This document shows positions 12,746 through 25,140 of a stretch of 64,000 bases of DNA, in pieces (position 1 is the first letter of the stretch; every line of letters begins with the position of its first letter). Origin of the DNA: Sipunculus nudus. Lineage: Eukaryota; Annelida; Sipuncula; Golfingiida; Sipunculidae. The translations under genes and the position numbers were made by a program. The DNA lies in assembly GCA_026874595.1 (NCBI GenBank), contig CM049315.1:34800164-34864163 (forward strand), read 5' to 3'. The notes under the pieces were generated by a model that searched no databases, had not been told where the DNA came from, and saw only the letters and a program-made list of their open reading frames with translations.

Positions 12746-14559
12746 CTCTGTCACAAACTTAATATAGGCCTACAGAATTAGGCTTTATTTACCATAGTTT
12801 AGTTTTAGATCTAAGGGTAATTTAGGTATATAACCCCCCCCCCCCCCCAACGCACATTTGTAACTTGTGCCCGACCCATTTAAGTTGCGCAACATACATG
12901 TTTGCTGTTAAAAATATGTTGTGTTTGTGTGTAGCAAAATGTTCCATGTAACCGTTTTTCTGTAGGCCTATTATATATTCTTCAATATGTTCAATTTTCA
13001 TTCTAAAGTGCTGTGCATGGGCGAGATTGGTAAAGTCAAGTTTCATTCTCGGGTGTGTCCAGATTCAAGATAAAAAAGAAACAAGAACGGTAAAACCTGT
13101 CACCATGCAGTATATACAGAATTAACGAAACACTGAACAGGCGAACCAAAGGCCAGGACAGGCCTGCACGTCTTTCATATATGTGTGGTGATTTGTTTAA
13201 AGGACACTTGTCATACCTCCCCGGGTATGTATGCAGGGGAGGCTCAAGTGAGGTGAAGAGTGTAATTCCACATATTATTGTGGGCCCTTATTTACGGTGG
13301 ACTTTCTGCGCGGTCCCCTATGCAGTGTGCAAACGCTATGGATTACAATTTGGTTTTCCTTACATTCTCTGCCCCCCCCCCCACCCCCCCCCCCCCACCC
13401 CCGGAGATAGCGCTAGTTCTCAAATATACGGCTGATTTTCAACAACTGATCTTTTGGCAAAATATTGGTCATAAGTCACATATTTGCATCTGATGTTTAT
13501 GTTTGACTTTGACCTAAATTGCAAGGTCGTACACGCCATAGCCGATCCCCCGTTATCGCTTAGTTGCGGACCCCGCCGTGGGGGTGGGCAGTTTCCAGTG
13601 ATCACTTGGCGATTGCAATTATCGAGTTAAGCGTTATAGTTATGTTAAAAGGAATATATTTTGCACATATTAAGTAAACTCTTCGTCATACTTGCAGTGT
13701 TGCCGGCTTCCAGCTTTACAGCATGCGTACTTCCTAGCCGAGGAAAGGAGAGTATATATGCAAACACAATTTTTAAGAAAGCTTTACGGGAAGTGCACGT
13801 ATAAACAATGGATCCTAATTTTTCTTAGTTAAGGTGATATATACTTAAAGAGATGTAACGTGCACATTATCCGCTGACAGCCTCTCTCTGTCCATCATCA
13901 GACACAGATTTCTGTATGCCTGGTTCAATGTGCACGGCTTATATATATATATATATAGACAGTCGTCAAGGTTTGCCTTGATATATACCCAGTCACCCCC
14001 CCCCCGGGCTTTACGAAAAGAAAAACAGAACCCATCACTTAACAAACCAAATATATATATATATTGATTTTGCAATTGTCCGCTTTATATCATGAGGTGA
14101 CTTAGGTCCGGAAGCAAGTTAGACCTGACAAGCTTGGTGTCTTTTCCCGATAGAAGGTGTTCTCCGCACCCTTTGACTTGAAGTTGGTCCCTTTTGGAGG
14201 TATCTGTTGTAATCATGACCTCTTGGGATACTTTTCAATATTTAAAGTACTTTAATCAATATAGATAAAATCGTGTTGTTTAGACAACCAAGAGAACTAG
14301 GGGTCCCTTAATACTTGCTTTATATTTGCGAGACAAACGCAAACCCACACTCAACCATGCACGCCCGCAGCAACATGCATGATTTATATAACGGGGCTGG
14401 TATGCTTTAAATCAGGTCTGAAAGGCATTGCCTGAAAATTGGCCCAGTATAATGATCCTTTAATGTTATGTAATATGGATGCTCATCGGATTATTCTTAA
14501 GATCAGAGATGAAATAATAGCTTGTATACTTTTCAGACTATATAATGTGTGTGGCGGAG

Positions 14560-15120
14560 GGGGGGGGGGCATATTAGTCTGAAGCGGTATTTATCATTGC
14601 ATATTTTTCTTAGGGGGGGGGGGGGGGTTAAATGTCCGGGGATAAATATCAGGGCTTAATTTTATGGGGGTATTTGCCGGGTTGGGTTAAATGTTAGGGG
14701 GGGGGGGGTAAATTTCTGGAGTTAATTGTCTGGTTGTAATGGTTTGGGGGGTGGGCTGGGGGTTTGGGATGGGGGTGGGGGTGGGAGTTGATCTTGTTTG
14801 GAAGAGATAGTCCAGACGGCGTAATTGTCCTATGTATAGTTCGCCGCAGCAACTTAACATGCAGATTGATCACAATCCATAGCCAATCAGACATTCCATT
14901 AAAACTTTCCATTGAAACTGAAACTGAATGTTTAGAGTCATATATATATATATATATTTTCATTTCTGACAATAAAAATATTTATAGAGCCGAGCATGGG
15001 GATATTTATGCATGAGTGTGAATTTCTTGTATTTTTCTTGGGGGGGGGGTATAGTAAAGATCTGTTGGTAAATACCTGCAGGGTCTTAATTTTCTTGGGG
15101 TAATTACCGGTGGGGAGGTC
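14560..15120. repeat. G-rich repeat pair with G-quadruplex motif
   Basis: Two diverged copies of an about 80-bp unit (about 14607-14690 and 15030-15118) share TTTTTCTT, a long G run, CAGGG-CTTAATTTT and a CCGG-GGGG end. Between them, 14746-14785 has seven G runs of three to six separated by one to three bases (GGGGGGTGGGCTGGGGG and onward), a strong quadruplex-forming pattern on the plus strand. Confidence 0.7.
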
Positions 15121-15208
15121 ATTTATGTGGTGGTTATTATCCTTGGCGGATCCTATATACAATATGTTTGGTTCCTCAATATTGTCCATGTGTTTTACAA
15201 ATGTATAC

Positions 15209-15261
<53 letters not shown>

Positions 15262-15562
15262 TGTCAGTGCAGATTATAGAAAAAAATCTGTGTCTGCATG
15301 TCTCCGTGTTATCCCCCTCCTCACTCTCCCACATAGACACAGACATATATATAAACAAATTGCCATGCACACATGCACGAACGCACTCTTTCTTATTCAA
15401 TACACTTGCACCCCAAACACATGCATAAGATTATATATACTTGATATATGTTGTTTGGGGATACTGGATTGGCATTGTCCGTATATCTGTCTCTTACACA
15501 TACACACATTTAATATAAAGGAATCAAGACATTTTAATATCAAACATATTTATATATGTATA

Positions 15563-15608
<46 letters not shown>

Positions 15609-16102
15609 CGATGAAGTGAGTGTATACATCTACCCTGTTTTCATGCATGGCATTGCCATGGGAATAATTTCGCTTTGGCAATCCAAAATAGACTTCGATC
15701 TAAAACAAAGAATCATTACTTAAAGCGTTCAGTACATTGACACCAACAGAAAAAAAACATGAAAGTAATCTTAAACAGCATTAGCATAAAGACAAGAAAA
15801 CGGCTTGGGAAAGCAACGGCCATTTTGACACATGGAAACCATACAGCCTTCCTCAGAGGTTTTATATTTACATGGTAATCAGGTTTTGGGGTTGTCAGAA
15901 ATTCTCGCGTGATCTGCTGTTAAAAACGTCAAAACCTCATTTTCAATTTTCGCATGAATAGTCTCTTGCATTTTTTTTTAAAATTCTTGATCTAAGTTTT
16001 GAGCGAAGCTTGTATGAGCCTTTTCTTATTTTCTACACTCGGGCAATTTTTAAAAAATAAATTAGCAGTTCGTGGTCGTCATGGACATACCGCTGTGGTC
16101 GG

Positions 16103-16560
16103 TTATGTTGGCAGTGATTTGATTGGCTGATCTCCGTTTTGCGGAGGATTCTCTGGGGAACGGCTTGTTAACTTCTTCTGTGATTTACTGGAGTCTAAAG
16201 ACTGAGAGTTATTGTTGTCGGATTCCTCCACGTCGGTACTTTCAGCCTTTTCAGTTTGGGTAATGTCTATAGTTGGCGAGCTTCCCGCCGAATTGTCATG
16301 GTCGTCTGCTCCGGAGTTCCCACCGTCCGCCAGGAGGCGCGGTCGTCGTTTTGCTTCGTCTTTCTTCCATTTCATGCGGCGGTTCTGGAACCATATTTTA
16401 ATATGTCGTTCTGTAAGATTCAACATGGCCGCCAGCTCTATTCTGCGGGGCCGGGAAATGTATTTATTGAAGTGGAATTCTTTCTCAAGTTCCAAGAGCT
16501 GGGCTCGAGTGTAAGCAGTTCTCGTTCGTTTGTTCTCATCTTCAACGTTAAACGTGTGAC
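16103..16560 (-). CDS. Xlox: Xlox/Pdx homeobox gene, exon 2 (homeodomain, C-terminus, stop)
   Basis: This exon encodes the DNA-binding half of a ParaHox transcription factor that acts in the nucleus, orthologous to vertebrate PDX1. It begins after a TTTGCAG acceptor (AG at 16561-16562) and completes a split Gly codon begun in exon 1. The homeodomain is residues 174-233 of the predicted protein (16355-16534). It opens [20 protein letters not shown] and has the helix-3 core [17 protein letters not shown]. His at homeodomain position 44 (residue 217) is diagnostic of Xlox/Pdx; Trp48, Gln50 and Asn51 are intact. A basic AKRRPR stretch follows at once and could extend a nuclear localisation signal. 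The remaining C-terminus (to residue 316) is rich in Ser, Asn, Asp and Glu and looks disordered. The stop codon is at 16103-16105. A competing ORF reading through the acceptor to 16597 is intronic. No poly(A) signal could be assigned with confidence. Confidence 0.95.
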
Positions 16561-16567
16561 CTGCAAA

Positions 16568-17813
16568 TGAAAAATCAAGAACTACGTTAATGTTCATTTA
16601 GTAGATTAGATTGATTTAGCACTAGAAAAACATAAAATTGTGTGATATGACTTTGAACATACAAATTATATGTAAAACTTTGATTCAATTCTAATATACA
16701 GGCGTTATATTTACTAATATTGGTTTAAGGAATATTCGATGATTCCTGTGTTTTTGTGTGTTGAGAATATGACTGAAAAAAAGAATCATAGACAACAAGA
16801 AAATTTTGTTTAATAAGAAAAGGTTTCACCGACACTGGTTCACGGACAAGTGCACCCACATATGTCACACTTTTGATTGTCTTTTCAACACATCAAGATA
16901 ATATGCATAGATCCATCTTATCATCCGATAAAATTGTGAAAAACTTTGTGACGGACGGAAACATAATATCTTTTTAGCAGGCACACATGGCGGCATGAAA
17001 CATACGGGTACATAGGAACGATCAAACTTCAAGTGTCCCTGAAAGATAGCACCGCATGTAACCGCCAGGAGGAGCCAGGCACGACCAGGCACCCTTTCCC
17101 CTCAACTCTGACCGACAACACGAGACGTGTATGACCAGCAGTAACAATGTAGGTTGCAATTTCTGATGGCTTGACAATATTGACAGATACCCTTAGGTCT
17201 ACCTTGCACGGAGTGTATCAAGGTCATTAACTGTGACACCACAAGGTTTTTTTCTTTGCAATATTTGCGTCTGTGCCTGCCCGGATCAAGGATTGATATA
17301 GTTCCGTGAAGAAACAGCGCCGTGTCATCAGTTTATAGCATCCTTCTTGGCTGGAAATGTGAATCGTGACACTGTTACTGGGTATTAATTTTTTTTATTA
17401 GTTTAATATCTAATCAACGCAGTCAAATTCATCATCACAGCAAAAGTAGATTAAATAAATATATTTCAGTGCCAGTTGCTGTGTTTTTGGATGTTTGTTT
17501 TATGCAACTGCTGAAAAATGATTTTGGTAAAACTCTCGCTTTCTCCCGGTATTGTAACTTATAAACAACGAAGCCTAACAGCTTTAAATATCAATTGAAT
17601 TATATGCGTATATAAACATATATACATATATACACATACATGGATGGGTATACATGCACTTTAGAACAACAACAACAAAAATTATGGGTTTATTTGTATG
17701 TATGTGTTGGTATACAAGCCGCATCGTCAATGCACGCGGATACCTCTTAGAGTCCATACTATTATCTGAGATTCAACATGCAGGCACTACACACATGTAT
17801 GTACGTATAGTTA

Positions 17814-17852
<39 letters not shown>

Positions 17853-18737
17853 CATGCGTTTACCTGTGTTACAATACTCTGTTACCTTGATACGGGATAA
17901 AGTCATATTGTATTTACTTAATATGAATTATTAATGGCCTGATAGAGGTTCATGACAATAGGCCAGCTGACTCCGGCAGGAACGAGTATATACCAATGTC
18001 TGTATATAGTATATACCATGCATATATAGATGTACCAAGGTACACGATACAGCCACCGGACTGGTATAATAATGGTTCATGGTTTATTCTTGTCAGACTT
18101 GTTATTTTAAGAAGGTCATAAATCTGTTTTCTTAATATAGGCAATTTTAATTGTAATCAGACTATTTATAGACTGAACATATATTAAATCATTTAATACA
18201 CTGTAAAACTAGATAGCGGGCATTCTATAAAATAAATGTATACACATATCTTAATGCATGCGAATTTCAAATAGGCACAATGAGCACTAATTTTGTAAAA
18301 ACAAACATACACACATAAATGAAAATTTACATATATTCACATATTTATTATATATGTGTTCTATGTATATCACTCCCTTATCTCCTTTCCGGATTATACC
18401 TTAATTCATTCCGCTTTAATTTGGTCAAAGAAAACATATTTAATAGTAATACCATACTTTAATTATGGAATTGTTTGGTTTATGGGATCAGCTTAAGACT
18501 GACATGATGTCTGTGTGCATATGGTGGTTTCAGAATGAAGTGTTGGTTAACCAGAGCGCCCATGTCTGCATGGGTTTTCCTGAGGCATAAACTTGTATTA
18601 TTAATAATATTAAACTTATAAACTTATATTATTAATAATAACATTCCAGAAGCACTTGAGTTCACTCTTATCACAGGGGTAGGGTTAATATTCGTGCCTG
18701 GTGTATTTGTAATAGAAACACACAACAAGGAACACAC
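16568..18737. other. Intronic DNA next to exon 2
   Basis: 16960-17340 is of balanced composition and lacks simple repeats, so it could be regulatory, but I see no decisive motif cluster. The rest is AT-rich, with (TA)n at 17815-17850 and no coding signal. Confidence 0.45.
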
Positions 18738-18985
18738 TTATCACCACGATAAGACTGTCAAAGGGCCGAGGACCGGGTCAGGTCAGCAACCAGGGGCGCA
18801 CTATTTCATCCGTGGTCATCTCTGGTGATTAATGGAGAACGGAAGCCTCCAGACAACGAGGCGGGCAAGTCGTTCACAGAGCTAACTCATATAAACCTTA
18901 ACCAAGACAAATTGTGTTTGTCTGGTCATCTGTCATCATCCTGACGGCCACAAATCAAAGACCCGAACTGTCTACGGGAACACGC
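18738..18985. promoter_or_regulatory. Balanced-composition intronic island (candidate enhancer)
   Basis: About 250 bp of non-repetitive sequence within AT-rich DNA. It contains GATAAG, GGTCAGGTCAG (nuclear receptor-like) and two TCAAAG TCF-like words. Function is inferred only from composition and motifs. Confidence 0.3.
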
Positions 18986-19529
18986 ACCTGGATTGAAATA
19001 TAGCGTTCTATATTTATATAGAGGAGAGACTGACTGGCCGAGACAAGCACACATACTTTTCATGCTGATGAAAACTACAATTAAGAGTAATGAGGGACAA
19101 AGACAGATACTCAAAGGATGAGAGTCTGACAGGCAGAGACAGACAGACAGACACACAGACAAACGAATAGATCAAAAAAGGAGAACATATAGGTACATAC
19201 TAACGAAAATTGAACGATAGACATTAATTCAGACAAACAGGGAATCAAACCGACGTAAAATTACAAATAAACAGCCAGATACTAATATATCGGAGATCAT
19301 ATAAAAAAATAAACAACCTAAAAAACACATATTAAGAAACTATATAACAAATGTACAGATAAAAGCATCGATATATAATAATAATCCCCTTGTATTTACC
19401 CAAAACTATAGGCTGTGTTTTGCGAACACGTTCACATAATAATTTTCGCCTACATGTTCCTGTGTAATATTTTCCGTCATGTATTTCATAATTCAGCCAC
19501 GTCAAGCGGACAAATTTGCCAGCCAACAG

Positions 19530-19760
19530 CGCTCAGGGGGTGATGACCTCGATGTAGGGCCGCCTGACTAAACATACAACCAGCAGGAATTATCCTCATC
19601 ATCGTGTTCCCCGAACAATCCCGGGTGTCGGCAAACCAGTATGTAAACCACGGCCAGCAAATTACAACAGTTTAGCAAACATAGACTGGCTCCAGCTCCC
19701 TAACAGCTCCGAGGCTGCGGCCAGACTTGTTGTGTGACACCGGTCACGTATAGTGATTAA
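19530..19760. promoter_or_regulatory. Balanced-composition intronic island (candidate enhancer)
   Basis: Non-repetitive, GC-balanced sequence with no long frame. Motifs include GTAAACCAC (Fox/Runx-like), TGTGACACCGGTCACG (an imperfect palindrome) and GATTAATTGG (homeodomain-like). Regulatory function is an inference. Confidence 0.3.
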
Positions 19761-19769
19761 TTGGATATT

Positions 19770-21600
19770 TGTTGTCAGTTATTTGACCCTTTTTGACTTG
19801 CTATGATTACTATTGTACTCTGTGTGTATCAATGTCTACACTACCTTTGGTATATACTCACATTTTTTTAGCGAAAAGGGCATATTTTTTGTTTGCATGT
19901 GCGTGTGTGCACGCGTGTTTGTTTACTCCTGTGCGTGTGGTTTTCTCCTCATGCTCTCTGGGGATTCACATTTTAGATAATCACATAACACATTCGTGAC
20001 CATTCGATTCTGTACAAGTCTATGTAAACAAAAAGAATGACAAAATGTAAGCACCGTGACCTGTGGCATTATCTGTTAACGACAAAAAATAATAAGCAAA
20101 TCAAAACTATATAACGATAAAAAATCAACGAAAAACTCTAATTACACTAATTAAGATATTTCACCTGCCGATTAAATAAATAACACGATTACAACAATAG
20201 TATTATTAGCCGGTATTTCGCCTTCTATCCGGCATCAGGTTATATAAAAGAAAAAAAAAATGTAATCCATGCAATCTGAATCCGATATGGCAGCGTCACT
20301 GTCGAAGTATTTCGGTTTCTCCGTAAATATATATATGCAGAAGTTCCGTCCATGCATTCCCATCGTCATTTGATCAAACTATGCCAGTCCTGAGCAATTT
20401 ATTTAAGCTGAACAATCAGTAGTTAGCCACGATTTTTTTTTTATGTAGGACATCTTTTTAACATGCCATTTGGTTGTTTGCATACATACCATGCACTCAA
20501 ACACATGCATTGAAGGCAACATGAATGAGATTATATATAGAACAATATATCATTTTTACAATAGAACAACTTTAAAAGTAGGTTTTATTAAGGTTTAGGT
20601 GCTTGCAAGATGATTGATTTATACTTCCCAGCATGTAAAGATTTAAAGTGCTCCTGATAATACTCATCTCTTGTAAATTTTAGTTTTGTGTTAAATTTTC
20701 TAATGTCGGTTGATTAAGTTTTATATCATTCACTGATAATACAGAGTAAGTATATTTTAGTATTTTATCAGAAATCACATAAGATATATATCATTTGTAA
20801 CATTACTAACGTACAATATCAAATGTTTCTTTAATTTAGTCAAAATCTGATAAATATGTAACATTTATTTTTATTTTAAATTTGAAGTGTGTAGAGTATA
20901 CGCATGTACAGTGTGTGCTTAACGTTCCCCGGGATGTTTACAGCAGATAATACATGTTTTCAAAAATTTCATCAATTATCTCGGTATGCATTAGACATAA
21001 TCAGCGTATAAACTAGTATTCTATCTTACTGCAATGCTACACTGAAGTTGGTATTTACAATTAACTGAAGGAGACCTGAGAGCAAAGTACCTGTTAATTG
21101 TCATTAGTGTGTCTTATACTAGTAAAAGTTAAATAGACAAATAGCTAAGAATACAAACTCCATGAGGGAAACTTATCATATTTTGTTTTAGAACCCCAAA
21201 AATATCAAATTCAGACTTTATATTAAGATTTTATTTCCTTCACAGATAGTATTCAATGTTGCGGGACCAAGAAGCATATCATTCAAGTTACATTACCTTA
21301 TTTATATGTGTAAGATTATTTAAGAGGTCATAAAGACATATATATCATTCATAATTGTTCTGTGTCGTTAATAATTCATTTCAATTAATGGTCCGCGTTG
21401 TTAATAATTAATTTAGATAAAAGGATAATTAATATTTCATAAATTCTGGTGTGCTTAAGATGCATGGTTGTCCTAGAATCTAATCATACCTGTTTCAAAT
21501 TTGGCAATAAACATCGTATTGAACGTGGTTTGCAATTTTGCATTAACGATCGTTTTTGGATTATATCGAGTCTTTACTGCCTGGTAACTTAATTTTCCCA
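19770..21600. other. AT-rich intronic DNA
   Basis: No gene and no clear element. There are several TTAATTA/TAATTAA homeodomain-type words at 21370-21440 in otherwise plain AT-rich sequence. Confidence 0.45.
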
Positions 21601-22080
21601 TGCTGGTCCCGTGTCCATTTGGCTGTTCTATAAACTGGTATTATGTTCCTCTTTGCCGCAGAGCGACCGCCCGCCTACGGTGTCAAGTCCGGGGAGTCGT
21701 ATGTGTCGTCTGCTGAAGATGTCCATTTGGCGGGTAATGATCCGCAGCAAATATGTCAGGTGGTTTTATTGGGCCATCATATCGGCACACCTACGTTGAT
21801 GAGTTCTAGCGGAACAAATACCACCTCATATGGCCATTAGAAAAAGGAAACCTGTCGTTAAGTAAAGGAAGGTCATAACTTTCAATTAGGTGTCCTAGTG
21901 TTACAAAGCAAAAGGGTGTAAAATGTCGTCCCGCATAAAATAACCCACAGCGGACGTGACGTAGTACCGGCAGGGCCACGTGCGTGTCTTGCGCATGCTA
22001 ATTGGCGGTAGCACGTGCCTGAGCGGGGAACACGCACTTGAGTCACGTGTGGCACGCACAATTAAGCACACAAGTTATCA
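21600..22080. promoter_or_regulatory. GC-balanced island with three CACGTG E-boxes (candidate enhancer)
   Basis: CACGTG occurs at 21977-21982, 22012-22017 and 22044-22049, spaced 35 and 32 bp (about three helical turns). The cluster also holds TGACGTAG near 21957, a CTAATTGG homeodomain-type site near 21998 and CACTTGAG (an NKX2-type core) at 22035-22042. A 65-codon frame at 21643-21840 after an acceptor-like TTTGCCGCAG matches nothing I recognise. Confidence 0.4.
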
Positions 22081-22084
22081 AAGC

Positions 22085-23121
22085 ATGACATGACAATCCA
22101 TGCTCATTATAACAAGAAAGATGGCGAAGAGACCCAGACTTTGTCATCTGATACAGAAGGGACTCGCATCCACGTCCATAGAAATTCAATTACCATGTGA
22201 CGAAAATTATATTTGACACGGCGTAACGCAAGGACGCTACGGAGATAATTAATAAGACAATTTGAATGACGAGTTTTCATTAAAAACGACCAACCTGCCC
22301 AGGCGCCCATGTCGTTCAGCTGTCGTTTAGCGTCAGGGACAACATTAGTGACAATGTGCTTATTTCATGCATGGTCACACAGTAATTATCTGATAAAGTT
22401 GCGTGTTATTACAGAAACAATGCTCAAAGTCAAAGACCAGAAAAGACAAGAGTCGAGAACTTCTTCGGGATTAAAAAAGGAATATGAAAGAGGCAAAGTT
22501 AGGATATACTGATACGCATTATGTATACTTAATTGGTATTTGTGATTAATGGTACAAGAATATGAGACACTTTTAAGGCCTAGAATCACTGCACTTTACA
22601 CATTCGAATGTCTACACACATGACCTTAAATTACAATATTGCATTTATTAAAGATATATATCTGGTTATTCTAATGATATGATTATAGAATTCCTAACGA
22701 AGCTCATAGAAATAAGTGAAGGTTTTTTACAATATTTTTTTCTTTGCATTTGAGGAGTGAATCAAAAGATATATCAAGGCACAATTATTATATCATTCGC
22801 ACCATAATTGTTTTCATACGTTTATACATTACTTTATATATTACAGAAAGCGAACTAATGCACGCATTAAATCTTGAGCAGATAAATACTTGCACAGAGA
22901 ATTTTGAATTAATGGACCTAGAATGGACTACCTATATCTTACATAAATCCAGTTTTTTTGCACCCTCACAAAATCAACCGTGTTGTGTACCAAATGTATA
23001 ATCGGTGTATTTCTGTATAAATGCGTGAGTATATATATGTATATTTGAGTTCAAGATATTATCATTTTACTGCATGCATGTATACTTCAGGACAATGTAT
23101 ACGTATAAAAATACAGCTCTA

Positions 23122-23185
<64 letters not shown>

Positions 23186-23803
23186 GGTGTGTATATATTA
23201 TATATATATTATATATAGAAACAGAATTATCGCATAAACATTTTAAGTCCTTTGTGGCTTGATAAATATAGTAAATCTTATATTTCTGTATAAAATTAAT
23301 AATATATAATGAAAAAACAAGTCATATAATTTCTTAATACCTACACATGCATGTTTTACAGGTTATATAGGTCATGCAGGCAGATTTTGAAGAATGCATG
23401 ATTCTGCTCGTATATGGTTTGGATATAAAACAGCTGATACTGGTTTATATATTTATATATATAGCATGATTATAAAAGTATAAGGAAAATTATATTGTGA
23501 TTGTCTTTTTTTCGCGAGGGTTTTAATTTTTTTTCGATATTCGCAAATATGAAATAATTGCGAATATGAATCGGGAATAAGAGGCCCCATCAACTAAGAT
23601 GAACAAGAGGGTGTGATGTGCATCACAAAGGGATGAGTTATAACACCTCAGAAAACATGATACGTTAATCAGAAACCTAATATGTTCATGGGATCGAAAC
23701 CAGGCAATACAAACACGCTATAATTATTGTACAACCTGTTGTAATCACCGTGGATATATCAGATGTGACAAAGGTCATTGTATAACGACTGAAACATAAA
23801 TAA

Positions 23804-23855
<52 letters not shown>

Positions 23856-24340
23856 TGCTGTATCTAGATCGTATAGGTTCTCTAGGATGAATTCCTCGCA
23901 AAATGTTCAAAATTAAGAAATCGCTAAATATAAGCCTCGTTAATATAAAGCAACCACAGTATATATGTTGTGGTCATGTTGATGACTATATATTCTATGG
24001 CTCCCTGAGGCTCATAAACAGGAAAGGATATACATTGCATTCAGTATGTAAAAATGCATGATACCGAGGAGACTATAGAACCGTATATACAGGGCGCATA
24101 GAAAAAAAAATACCAGTTTATATGAAAGTGTATTATACAAACTTTACTTTATATATATTGTAATGGCAAAGGACTTAACCCTTACCCATGCACATAAACA
24201 AAAAAATATGATAAAAAAAGACAAGTCAGCACTTAGTTTGTATACTATACAACCACTGTACTTGCACAATTGTAAACTTTCTGTCCCATATATACAGACC
24301 TATATTTGTATAATAATGACGTGAAATTGTTTTCATTTAG
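22085..24340. other. AT-rich intronic DNA
   Basis: No gene is seen. (TA)n tracts lie at 23127-23179 and 23807-23854. Open frames over the tracts are repeat artefacts. Confidence 0.5.
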
Positions 24341-24343
24341 AAG

Positions 24344-24596
24344 CTACTGGAAATATATATGTTCTATTCAAATGATAAGTTAATATAAATTCGACAAATT
24401 ATAACAAATATCTTGATACTCGGTCAGAAACTGTATCGCACACTCCACGAACGACCCTTCGACCCTACTTCGACCCTACTGGAAATATATATGTTCTATT
24501 CAAATGATAAGTTAATATAAATTCGACAAATTATAACAAATATCTTGATACTCGGTCAGAAACTGTATCGCACACGCCACGAACGACCCTTCGGTG
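24344..24596. repeat. 132-bp tandem duplication
   Basis: A unit starting CTACTGGAAATATATATG is repeated from 24476 with about one mismatch over the shared about 120 bp. The junction contains a short CGACCCTACTT duplication. High identity indicates a recent event. Confidence 0.9.
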
Positions 24597-25140
24597 TCAG
24601 GACTTATTTGATTGACAGGGGGATGGATGTGGGCGGGGCCAATAAATTATGAATGATGACAGTGTTCAAGTTGTATAAGTCCTCCAGACCAAGGGAGTAG
24701 GGAGGCCCGTAGCCTATTAGTTTCCGTTTGAATGACGTGTCCAAGCCCAGCTCTATGGCCGTAAGCTAGACCGCCTCTGACGTGTCAATATTATTACACA
24801 AGTTGTTACGACTAATGACTTGCTACCTTGGTAACGCGTGATCGCTGGTTCTGTAGAACAGCGGGGTGAGGACTTGACCACGTCACGCGGGTAGTTGGAC
24901 AGGACTTAGACATGTCAGCTTTAACAGACTCTCTGGCGTGGGGTTCCTCAGAAATTATTACGCAGCACGTGCTCACATGAATCAAACTGAAAATTAAATC
25001 CAGTTACGACAATGAGGATAGGGCTCATTCCAAAACAGGAAAGCGCCCTGATCCCTATCTAGGACTGGCAGATCCTTGTTGATCCTTACACAAACACAAT
25101 CACTCTTGATCCCTCCGCAGAGGACCTTGTAGCCAAAGTA
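24597..25140. promoter_or_regulatory. Intronic island with PBX/MEIS and X-box motifs (candidate enhancer)
   Basis: About 540 bp of non-repetitive, balanced sequence. It has the canonical PBX-MEIS composite TGATTGACAG (24609-24618), a GGGCGGGGCCAAT GC/CCAAT pair near 24640, and an RFX X-box-like inverted repeat TGCTACCTTGGTAAC (24821-24835). It also has TGACGTGTC twice, CCACGTCACG and GCACGTGC. It is the richest motif island in the intron. An enhancer role is inferred. Confidence 0.4.

Larger units (their letters stand above)
10618..16102. other. Non-coding DNA downstream of Xlox
   Basis: No gene is seen. It includes a GATTTCAGATTA-type repeat at 11590-11720, and a degenerate array of GGACTCGG/GAGTCC words at 12590-12745. 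Poly(C) lies at about 12834-12849 and 13374-13400, poly(G) at about 14561, 14615, 14698 and 15041, and (TA)n at 15212-15259 and 15567-15605. The part next to exon 2 may include the Xlox 3' UTR, but I could not place a poly(A) site. Confidence 0.5.

Noticed and set aside
16212-16570. Two plus-strand frames of about 100 codons
   Set aside because: They are antisense shadows of Xlox exon 2.
16561-16597. Extension of the homeobox frame to an upstream Met at 16597
   Set aside because: A clear acceptor at 16561-16562 and the phase match with exon 1 show that these codons are intronic.
21643-21840. A possible 65-codon exon after TTTGCCGCAG
   Set aside because: The protein is not recognised and no good donor or partner exon is visible; the sequence is better explained as regulatory.
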